DNA of 62,000 nt from Phoronis australis (lineage: Eukaryota; Phoronida; Phoronidae). Below the pieces are notes generated by a model. That model saw only the letters and a list, made by a program, of their open reading frames with translations. It had not been told where the DNA came from and did not search any database. The translations under genes and the position numbers were made by a program. The stretch lies in NCBI GenBank assembly GCA_002633005.1, contig NMRA01000639.1:15609-77608 (forward strand). The letters run 5' to 3'. Positions 12,001-24,000 of the stretch are shown piece by piece. Numbering within the stretch: position 1 is the stretch's first letter; the number at the start of each line of letters is the position of its first letter.

Positions 12001-15000
12001 TGATTTGGGATTTGAAAAGTTACCTGTGTTAAGGAACTGTTTGTAGAGGTCATTGTCTTGAGATTCTGTAGTAGCACTGTACACTGAAATATAGATGAGT
12101 TTACTGTTTTAAACAGGATTGTCATAGAGTATGTGGTTCGGTCTAAGGTACTCAGTGTCGTTCTTGAAAGGGGAAACAAAAACAATCGATCATGCTTGAC
12201 TAAAAGCAAATGGAACAAGTCTTCATTATAAAAAACAACAATATTTCATCACTATGTAAAAGGTAATATGTTACAATGAAACAATTGAATATTTTTATAT
12301 TAAATGATCAACTACATAATTAATAATAGTATTTGATGGGAACTTAGATTGATAAACGATTATTTGATTATTGGGATTTTTAGATGAATGAACGTCCATG
12401 GTTTTATTCTTATACACTAAGTCTGTTAATCACGAATTTTGCCCTTTTTGACAAGACAAACTTCGTTAATCGAACTTTGATTTTTTCCACATATTCTGTT
12501 TTCCCTACGGCAAAAAGACACTCGAAAGGGAATTCAGCCCCGCCCTTTTTTAACTGGACTTCGTGTCGCTGACGTCACTGGTGCAAAAAAAACATTAGGT
12601 CTACATTTTTGCAGTAGGCACCTTTCTATTTGGATGCTTTGTTTAGAAACTCACCATTTTCGACTGAGCTATCTAAAAACCCAGATCCAGTCTCATCGTC
12701 TGAGTTGTCATCGTCATCTGTCGGTTTAACCGAATCAACAAACTTCCTCTCTGGTGAAGTTTTAAATATGTTTGTAGCTGAAGTAGTCTTTGTTCGCGTA
12801 GGAAATACCGTTGAAGAATCGTGGTGATGGGTTACAACATGGCCGCCAGAGTTACTTCCGCTGTCAGTCTCTGTTCTGACAGTGGTTCTCTTTTCTTTAT
12901 CTTTCCCTGATGTTTGTTCATTACTATAAACTGTATGTTCCCCACGTACTATCTCAATGGTCACTTCGATGTCTGGGTTAATACCCTTCTCTAAGTCTGC
13001 AAACCCGTTTTGGTCCTTTTTGTCGGCGGAATCTGTTTTATCAGCTAGATACAAATCCTCGTCGTCACCAATTACTTGTTTTCCCTGAGTTTTTGGCGAG
13101 TTCGAATCACTGTGAATAGTGAAGTATTTCTCCAGATCATCCCACGTGCCACTTTGTCCATTTTCCATTGGATCTGGAGTTTGTGACGATGATGACGTCG
13201 TCGTTCTCGCTGTTGTACTTCGCAACCGGCTATAAACAGTTGGTACTATCTGAAACAAGAGGGTCATTAAATGAAATTCACAAGGTACTAAGATACGTAC
13301 CCAAGGGTCCCTGCAGAAAATAATCAGACATAAGGGAAAGCGCCTTTTAGACGAAATTGGCGAGCAGGGAAAGGGCAATGCAATCTTTTGAATCTCGACA
13401 GCATTCTTTTATCATTATTGGGAAAAATAGATATGCCATATGACAAGAACATTACATTCTTAACAACGAAAGAGTCTTGACAATAAACGAGCTAGTTGTT
13501 GAAAAATAATTTATTTAAGTAACGTTCTGGCGTCCATTTCCTACTAAATTGAAGAAAGTTTGAGAGTTCAGCTCTTAATCACAGTTTTTCTCAAATGTAC
13601 GTCTCTGGTCGTCTCTGCAATAATGTCCTCATATACTCACACTGGGTGTATTTAAAGATGGCCTGTCTGGAGAAAACGTTGGTTATATGGCTTTTGGACT
13701 TTTTATCTTCATTGTTTTATGAACAGGTAACAGCGTTTCATCTTTTCATAAATACGTTTGTGTATTAATTTGTGTTTTAAATTTTATTCTGATTCAATCA
13801 GTTTATACTCGCCGATTGTAATGCCTGTTAGTTGACTATTCTACAATTATACATGCCGACTTATAAAGTCTTTACACGTGTCGTGTGAACAAAAAAGAAA
13901 TGAATCGCATTTCCTATAATCAGAGCGGTACAAAAATTTTGTCTAATTTTCAAGTGATCATGTTTTCCTTTGGTGACACGATCACCTCTAATTTAGGTAG
14001 CCATCGGAACATAAAATTTTGCCCCTGGCATGACGGCAAATTCCGGCCAAGTGGAATTAGACATCCCTAAAACAATATACCGCTGGTAACGCGAGAATGA
14101 TAAATACGCTGACCTTTCCCGTGACCTGATGCTTCAGGAAGTCGACTTTATCCCGGTAATCCCTCAGTTGTTAGTGAGCTAAAGTCCTGATAGTGTAAAT
14201 GACTGGATACATGTGTAAACACCGAGAGCGTAACTCTTAGCGATAGGTGACGATGATTGGCAGCTCGAAATGACACATTTTCCTTTTCGAAGTACATTCT
14301 ATCACGCGTAAAACGCCTCCACTGACTTAAATCCGGAAAATATTATTTTTGACCCAATACTTGCCGTATTTTGACCTAATTCTCTATAAACAGTCACGCT
14401 TTCCGCTAAGCAACTAACATTTGATTAATTAAGATCTATCCACATTGGCCTCAATTTGTTCTGACTGCATAGAATTCTAGCCCTGGAATGCCAACTTCGA
14501 TCTCGCGGCCAGTGAGGTTGCGCAGCGCATGCGTGAGATTTGTTTGCATTCGTTTGTTCCGGTGTGTGTACTTGCTATGGAATTTACCGTCATTAAGTTT
14601 TCGTCACTCCGCCGCTCTTGAACCCAATTGCATAAGCGGTTATATCATTGAAAAGGTTCTGTCACTTCTTGATGATTACACCAGAAGCAAAATACACATA
14701 GTTAAATTTATAAGTTATCATTTCGCATACCTAACTGGTTTAGCGATATTTTTTAATTCTAAAAACCAAAAGTGTTACCAAAATGCGTAAAAAGGAAATG
14801 AACCAGAGAGGTTATACAAATGGCTAGTTAAGCCATTAGGAAAATAATTTCGATGATTCAAAAGATTTCTACCCTATAAAGACAAAGGTTTTTGAATATG
14901 GATCCCAAGGTTTCACACTTGCTCGGATAATTTAGTCAGGCATTCATCTAAAATAATGCAATGTTATTTTGAACACCTGTTGCATAGTTGCCACGGTCAA

Positions 15001-18000
15001 CACTCAAGAACGAAAAAACGGAATAACTGGATTGAAAAGCGGGACTCCAGGATAAAAATCGGGACATTTGATTCTAAGCCAAAACGTAAGGGAGAAATGT
15101 TCGCTGCAACACCCAAAAACGTACCGACGGCGTTCTTTGTCGAATGGGAGATGAAAAACCTAAAAATGCCCGACAGCGTTTCTTTCGTGTTGTTTTTTAT
15201 TGTTGAATGGGAACCTATAAAACGTACAGTTTTTTCTTTTTAGTAGAGCGGGAAAATATGGCTATGACGCATGGGAAATTACAACAGTGTATGATATTAT
15301 GTCTATTTGGTCGTGTGTCAAAAAGCAGGACATTTAGATGGTGTGGCGGGATGGAGAGAAATTTTTTAAAAAGTGGGACAGTCCGTCAACAGCGCAGCCG
15401 GAGGCTGTTGGCGAATTCACTGTACGCTGTCAGTAACACGATGTACGGGATTGAGTTCTTTTGCAAGGTAAACTTATCATTTTAAAAATTTTATTTCACG
15501 TGTATAGGTAAATACTACAGATAACAGTAAACCAAATGAATTATTATAGAAAAACTTGAAAACACACGCACACGCACACGCACACACCACACTTAGTTAA
15601 GCAATTACGTGTAAGTTGCGTAATCACACCTGTTTTTAGGACCTAAACTTTTCATTTAGGCCAATTTCTTTCCCTAAAATTTTGTAACATGATTTTAACA
15701 CCCAAAAATGTCTTGTATAATAGTTTGTCGAAAGTCACGGGTTCTACGACTGGAGCTGTATAGATATCAGAGGCCAAACTATCCTCGGCATCTACCCCAG
15801 GGTCTGTGCTCATAACAAAGATTTTATGGTATCTTTGCTAATAATGAATGTCCAATTGTCGGGTTTGTTGACTACTTTGCAGAGAAATCGCTGATCAGTT
15901 GTACGAAACCGTACCTCAAGAGTCTCGCTTGATGAAAAATATTCACATTTCAACTGATTTAAGGTTACTTCGTTTATTATTTTTGGTTATTAGATTGTTT
16001 ATGTCATTTCTTTGTTTAGGTTATTTTTTAAATACAGGAAGTCATTTTAGTGGCGAGAGAAAGAGCACTGAATCCCTCTTGTTTTTAAAAAGTGTTTATA
16101 TTCTTTGATTTTAGTTATGGCTTTACACTCAATTTTGATGACGTACAATCTCGGGGTGATGAATCGACACTCAGGAATTGAAGTTGTAATGAGTTAGAAA
16201 TTTCTCTGTACGCATGGCAAATCGCAAATTTGGACAGTAAAGGCTCGTGCCACAGTTGTGACATCATCGTTCTGTTGGTAAGCAAGCAAGGGACCCATAT
16301 GTTCACGCACACATCTAACCCGGGCAACGGCTGTAAGGTGGCTAGGTGTACACCTGTCACAATGACGTCGTTAGGACGTCTGCAAGGGATACGCTTCTTA
16401 ATTGGCCGTTGTTTTGATGCTGTAAACACGTTGTACAGGCGTCGCGGTCCTCTGATCTGATCAGAACAAAATTTTGAATTCGTGCCAGTCATGGCCTCTG
16501 ATGTGTAAGTTTAATGCCATTGTGCGGGCACCGCAGTCCAATGAAACGTGGTTTTTCTTCCAATTGTAATGAGGTCGGGATGTCGTAATCGGGACAAATA
16601 GAAGTTCTGTGCCTGGAATTGCAAAGATGTTACACGGACGTCAGAACACCGCAATCGCAACATAAAAAGAATTTTATTCATTTGCAGCGAGCAGTGCGGC
16701 GTCGGGACACCTGCAGGCGTAATTGTAACAAATGGAGTTTTTATTTCTGTTGAAATAACGTTATCTCAACGCAATTTAATTGCATTTGCGTTGCCAACAC
16801 GTGGATATTTTGTCAGACTCGGCGAGTTTGATTGCTGGTTGCACAGGTGTTGTCTCTAAGTCGAAAATCCGACTTATTTCTGTTACCTCTGTCAATCCCA
16901 GTAGGCTTTGCTCTGAATTATATCCGGACATGCGCAATCGTTAAACCGTTTCGGCTGCAACTCCACTATTATCTATTTGTTCCGACCAGGAACGCGATTT
17001 TTCATCTCAGTATGGAACGAGTTGAGAACAGTTTTATAGTAGTAAGTGATCCAAACAAATATATAGTATATATATGTAGTTTCCGTTATTTAGACACCGA
17101 GAGCCTACCGGTATCTTTTGTTGTTGTTGTTGCTTTACCATAATAATTATCCGTAGTGTTATGGTGATTTTATTTCACATCTCCAGCTATCGCAGAAATT
17201 CGAGGCTGGTCTACCGCTTAAAATACTGCGCAACTCAAAAAGTATTTACTTGCGGTCGAGAACGCAATTTTGGGACTCTTGAATGGATAAAAGTTTTTGA
17301 AGTTATTAGCTTTGACCAGACCTACAAATTATAAAAGCCGTTGTCTACCAGACATTCCCTTTAAGTCGGAGCCAACGTTACCAGTTAAACACTGGGGGTC
17401 TCTTAGCTCAGCCAGCAGAGCGTTCGGTTTGGATGCTACGCGAGAGTTTCAGATTAGAATCTGAGCTGGGACAGATCTCAGATTTTTTTGTTTCTAGCCG
17501 ATTATATTTTCTGTCATTTGATTTTTTAGATGAGATGGTCATTGGATAACGCAAACTTAGAACAGCATTTCACCTTGTTTAGTTGGGTAAAAGATGAAAT
17601 TCGAATTAGGCTTTTGGCTCTCATAAATCGGCCTCATATTCTTTAGTGTGATGGGATTCCCTGTCTGTTGCCATCTCAAGCTACGGGCAAAGCGTACGTG
17701 CGCCATTTTAGTGTTGGCCAACCCCAGTAAAGTCTGAAGCGTTTTCTTCAGGAGTCGCTGATGGTTTCGATGTTCTGGTTGCTAATATAAATGGAATCCT
17801 ATCACGGTAAAGAACGTTTTGAGACCATTTTTTATGAAAGAAAAATCCTAATACGATTTTCGTTTTTAGCCTGATAAACAAGGTGAAATAGAGCTTTAAT
17901 TATATGCCCACAGTCTGTATACTCTTTATTATGCGCCCACAGTTTGTATAATCTTTAGTATGCACCCACAGTCTGTATACTCTTTGTTATGCGCCCACAG

Positions 18001-21000
18001 TTTACATATTCTTTATAACGGGCCCACAGTCTGTATACTCTTTATATTTCTCGATACGAAATATGCACACAATCGTTGTCGTGATTTTCTGAGATCAGCG
18101 CGGCATCGAACCTGCAACCCCGCGGTCACAGTCTAACGCTCTGCGGCGCAGGTAAACCCAACTCGATAATGGGTTGAGTCTTGGTTTCTCTGACGTCATG
18201 GCCTCGATTTTTGCCAATACCTCGCAAACTACGGCGAAAGTTGGCAGTTTGTAATAAAGTCACAAAAACACAACTGATGTTGTTTCATACCTCTGATCAA
18301 AAATTCTTTCCCATCCAAAAACAATCCCAATATGCATGAAAGCGATGATGATCCTTTAAAGTGACATAATTGGCGACAATAAACGTGAAATAAAATACGC
18401 CAAGTTGCACAGAACTGTACGAATTCATCTCATACAACCCTTGCACAGTTGTTCGGAACCTTTTCAGGAAAATACTTCGAGGCCGGTAACTTTCGACTTC
18501 CTCTACTCTAGAACCACGTGACCGTGAGGTACCTCCTTACTTGCCAGAGTTCAGGCGTGATATCCAACAACACAGTACTACTACAATGTTGTACAGTAAT
18601 AGCAGCCCCCTGAAAAACTACATAGTTTAGCAATTACAATTGTCAAGTTCTCGTATTTTTAAAGCGGATTTGACCATTAAGGAAACCGAATTTTGGGTAT
18701 TTTTGCCGTCTGGCCGTGACCATTCGAATTTTTCAGACTCAGTGAAGGATTCAATCCGTTAATTAGTCTAAGACTGGAAACACTATAAGCTTTGCAAAAA
18801 GAATTTTAGGTTTACACTTAAAGTCAATCAAAAGTAAGCATGAATGCCATGCTATTTCTAGAAGACGGGACAGGAATGCAAACCCACCCGGCTGTCTACC
18901 CGAGAAAGTTCGGTATTTCTGGAAATGCGGCAGTCAAGGTCTCGATTTTGTTCCCAAATGCTTACTCTAGAGAGATTACTATTCCAATGTGCTGCGGGTT
19001 TTCGCCTCTTTTTTCACATAAACTCAGGTGATTAATCCTTGACTTTTTTCAAGCTGACTTTGAACAGCGCTACTGACAGAACTCTCGCCGGTCATTTTTA
19101 CGGCGCCTGGCATGAAGGCGAGGTCGCCTCCTCGATCTCAATTAATTTTGAATGGAAGTTTTTGTTAGGAATCGGCGAATTATAATAGAATCACAAAAAC
19201 CACAACAGATTTTGCTATTTTATAGCTCTGGTCAAAGTTAATAGCTTAAGGAAGTCAATGCCAGCAAAAGAACACTCAAAATGCGTTTTTTCGGACGTAA
19301 AAGCGGTCGTGTCCTTTAAAACGAACACAACAAACTTTGGGTTAACGATGAACTCTTAAATTTAATAGCCGACACCCGCTTTCATTTAAATAGTCGAAGG
19401 ACTCCAAGAAGATCATCAAAGGAGAAGTGGTTTTGTGCAGACTTTTGTTCGACAAAATTGAGATTTTCAATTTACTTTTGACTGGAGGGTTCGTCTACAG
19501 CTCATGTGTCAGGCGAACCGTAACGCGACAAACTGGCTTTGATCTGAAAATGTTTTCCAAACGATTTTACAATTTCTGTCTAGTACATGTCAAGTGACCG
19601 AGTGCATTTCTCGCTAATTAGTTACTAGTTTTGTTCAACGAATGGTCTCCATAGCCAAAAACAATAAGCAACCAAAATGATATACTTGCTTTCAACGTAC
19701 AGATCAAAGACTAAAACACAGCCGCGGCATGCTGGTTTTAGGGACAGGGCGAACATGTTTCCTTCAAGAGTTGTTTTTGCCCCCCCATGTCATATCCTAG
19801 CTAGATCCGCCAGTGTGTTTCTGCTATGCTGGGAATGTTAATGTACGTGTGGACGACGGGTCATTTTAGGAATGTTGTTAGGGTCAGCTTCTATCTCTGC
19901 TGGGGAGACCAGATTTCACTTCTTTACAAACTGTGCCGTAAATTATCGCACGTTCTTGTATCAAAATCGAGTTGCGTGGCTAACGACACCCCTGGTGGCA
20001 GCGATGAGGTCCCAGTAAGAATTTCGGGTCATGAAGGTCACCGATAAACCCAAGTTCTGTTTTCGTACCCCTAATTAGTTCCGAATAGTTTCTACGAGTA
20101 CCAACTCCTGAGCTCCATTTAGCGAAGAAAACGGAGACTGTTTTGCAGTACGTGACATAATTGTAAAATTACTGTTTCTTTGAATAGATTCAGTTAGGCT
20201 GCCAGTGAGACCGGACGCTTATCGTGGTGTTTGTTACACATACACTTGCGTACAAACACTGTCACACAAACACACGGTCGAACATACTTAACGAGTCATG
20301 CCCCACATTGACTCAGTGAGAATATCATTGGACATGTAACAACAAATATTTATCCACTACAGATAGCTTTGATCTAGTTATCAGCCGCCTCACCATCGCT
20401 TGTGTTCGCACAAACCACTGAAAGGAATAGCAATGTAGAAAGTTGCAGCAAGGACAAGTACCATTTAACCAAAATTTTTTGATGGAATGTTGGAAATATC
20501 TGCTGTACCCACTAAAATTCTGAATCATAATCACTTCAAAGCAATATTTTTAGCATTTACGTTGAGCCTTTCAAAACAGTTATCTTATTGAAGTTTGAAC
20601 TTTTTCATAATCATCATCATCATCGTGAGTCGTCGTCGTCATCGTCGGCATCATCATCATCATCATCAACGTCATGATCATGATCTTAATTAATGATGAT
20701 GATTACCATCATCACTACCATGATTGTGTTGTTGTCGTCATCATCGCCATCTCAAGAATCACATCATCGTTATGTTATCGTCATTATCATCGTCATCACC
20801 ATCATCATCACTATCATCGTCATCACCATCATCATCACCATCACCATCACCATCAACATATCTTCATCATCATCATCATCAATATCATCATCATCATCAT
20901 CATCATAATGATCATTGTCATCGTCATCGTCATCATCATGATCACCATCATCATCTCATCATCATAAATCGTCATCATCATCACTATAATCATCATCATC

Positions 21001-24000
21001 ATCATCCCCACCACTCTCACCACCGTCGTCTCGTTTTCATCATCATCACCATAATCACCATCAAGCGTCATAAAAGTGTTCGTCATCATCGTCGTCATCA
21101 TCGTTAAGAAAGCCAGGAGCGTTTCCCATGATGTCGCAGTCGCTGTTATTTTCACCCTCAAAAACTGTCATCGTCATCACCGATGACTATCGTGAAGATG
21201 TGATATATTCTTCACTGTTCATATCATACATTCTACCCCCACCTCCTGTCGTCAAATGAGACCATTCGTGAAAACAGGGTTCCCAAAACAGAGTCCCGAT
21301 GCACAACGCAAGCCATTCGCGAGTGGTAGCAAGTGTAATCTTGCAGTTATAAGCCTTTAGGAAGGCAGTCCTGAGGCCTGCTTCTCCAAGAGACTATTGG
21401 CTTTGACTTAAGCCAAAAGTCGCAAATCTGACTACGAATAGCCAAGTGTTTATTTTTTTGTCTTTTGCGTTTCTTTTCTATCCAATCGGACAGACTACGG
21501 AATTTTGTGTTTTGACCAGGAGGCGAGTCGTAAACAGAGTTTGCCAACTTTCAGCCTGTTACAGTGAAACAGGCTAGGCCACCCGTAGACTGTTCTTAGC
21601 CTAAAGTCAAAAGAGAAAAACCAGTAGACTCTTCGAGAAACACGACCCATGATTGTGAATGAAGACCGTTTTCAATGATTAACATACACACGCGAACATT
21701 TTTTCCAAGTCAGTTTTAGTTTTCTATTGTGCATTGGGTTCAACGCGCATTGGGCTTTGGTTGATCACATGTAAACGATAATTCGCACAGTATCGTTTTT
21801 CTCTGTGGGGGAACAGGCCATCCAACGGAGGTATTATCTGATAACCTGAAGTGCAAGCTTGTCCGCACAACAGGACCATCACGCCTCCGAGCTCTCCCGT
21901 ATGCCCGAATGAGTGAACGGCATTTTCACAACACTTATTGGACTCAGCGTTTGATTTCATGTTATACAAAGAAATCAATTGGCGAACGACCTAGCAAATT
22001 TTGTTTTCCTCAAATTTTGCATGTAACTTCCCTTTCTCAAATCATGTCGTCGTAGACACGTCGGTTTATTTTTACAAGTTCCGTCAATAACTAAATTTAA
22101 AATATTTGTCGTCGTGTGCATGGGTATCCTGGGATATTATCTTGTGTGCGTGGATCGTGCAACCTGACTGTAATCCGCGCTACTTTGAAGTAGTCGTTCA
22201 AGTAAACATTAAACCATATGTGAGAGTTAAAACGAGTTTAAATGTTTTATCTACACATTTTAACAACTTCGCACGTGTTCATATTCGACGATTACTCGTG
22301 TCATGGACGAAANGAATATCATTGGACATGTAACAACAAATATTTATCCACTAGAGATAGCTTTGATCTAGTTATCAGCCGCCTCACCATCGCTTGTGTT
22401 CGCACAAACCACTGAAAGGAATAGCAATGTAGAAAGTTGCAGCAAGGACAAGTACCATTTAACCAGAATTTTTTGATGGAATGTTGAAAATATCTGCTGT
22501 ACCCACTAAAATTCTGAATCATAATCACTTCAAAGCAATTTTTTAGCATTTACGGCGAGCCTTTCAAAACAGTTATCTTGTTGAAATTAAGTTTGAACTT
22601 TTTCATAATAATCATCATCATCGTGAGTCGTCGTCGTCATCGTCGTCATCATCATCATCATCAACGTCATGATCATGATCTTAATGATGAAGATGATTAC
22701 CATCATCACTACTATGATTGTGTTGTTGTCGCCATCATCGCCATCTCAAGAATCACATCATCGTTATGTTATCATCACTATCACCGTCATCATCACCATC
22801 ATCATCGCCATCACCATCAACATATCATCATCATCATCAAAATCATCATCATCATTATCATTGTCATCGTCATCATCATGATCACCATCATCATCTCATC
22901 ATCATAAATCGTCATCATCATCATTATAATCATCCTCATCATCATCCCCACCACTCTCACCACCGTCGTCTCGTTTTCATCATCATCACCATATCACCAT
23001 CATGCGTCATAAAAGTGTTCGTCATCATCGTCGTCGTCATCGTTAACAAAGCCAGGAGAGTTTCCCATGATGTCGGAGTCGCTGATATTTTCACCCTCAA
23101 AAACCGTCATCGTAATCACCGATGCCTATCGTGAAGATGTGATGTATTCTTCACTGTTCATATCATATATTCTACCCCCACCTCCTGTCGTCAAATGAGA
23201 CCATTTATGAAAACAGGGTTCCGAAAACAGAGTTCCGATGCAAAAAACGCAAGCCATTCGCGAGTGAAAGCATGCGCAATCTCACAATTATAAGCCTTTA
23301 GGAAGGCAGTCCTGAGGCCTGCTTCTCGAAGAGACTATTGGCTTTGACGCCAAAAGTCGCAAAACTGACTACGAATACCCAAGTGTTTATCTTGTCCTTT
23401 TGCGTTTCTTTTCTATCCAATCGGACAGACTACGGAATTTTATGTTTTGACCAGGCGGCGAGTCGTAAACAGAGTTTGCCAACTTTCAGCCTGTTACCGT
23501 GAAACAGGCTAGGCCACCCGTAGACTGTTCTTAGCCTAAAGTCAAAAGAGAAAAACCAGTAGACTCTTCGAGAAACACGACCCATGATTGTGAATGAAGA
23601 CCGTTTTCAATGATTAACATACACACGCGAACATTTTTTCCAAGTCAGTTTTAGTTTTCTATTGTGCATTGGGTTCAACGCGCATTGGGCTTTGGTTGAT
23701 CACATGTAAACGATAATTCGCACAGTATCGTTTTTCTCTGTGGGGGAACAGGCCATCCAACGGAGGTATTATCTGATAACCTGAAGTGCAAGCTTGTCCG
23801 CACAACAGGACCATCACGCCTCCGAGCTCTCCCGTATGCCCGAATGAGTGAACGGCATTTTCACAACACTTATTGGACTCAGCGTTTGATTTCATGTTAT
23901 ACAAAGAAATCAATTGGCGAACGACCTAGCAAATTTTGTTTTCCTCAAATTTTGCATGTAACTTCCCTTTCTCAAATCATGTCGTCGTAGACACGTCGGT

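Noticed and set aside
16115-16492. 125-codon minus-strand frame in isthmin intron 1
   Set aside because: No family features, and a 76-codon frame is open on the opposite strand over the same bases; likely chance.
20674-21161. Open frames rich in His, Ser, Ile or Met over the microsatellite (also 22578-23134)
   Set aside because: They are translations of an imperfect TCATCA repeat, open in several frames on both strands, with no flanking exon signals.
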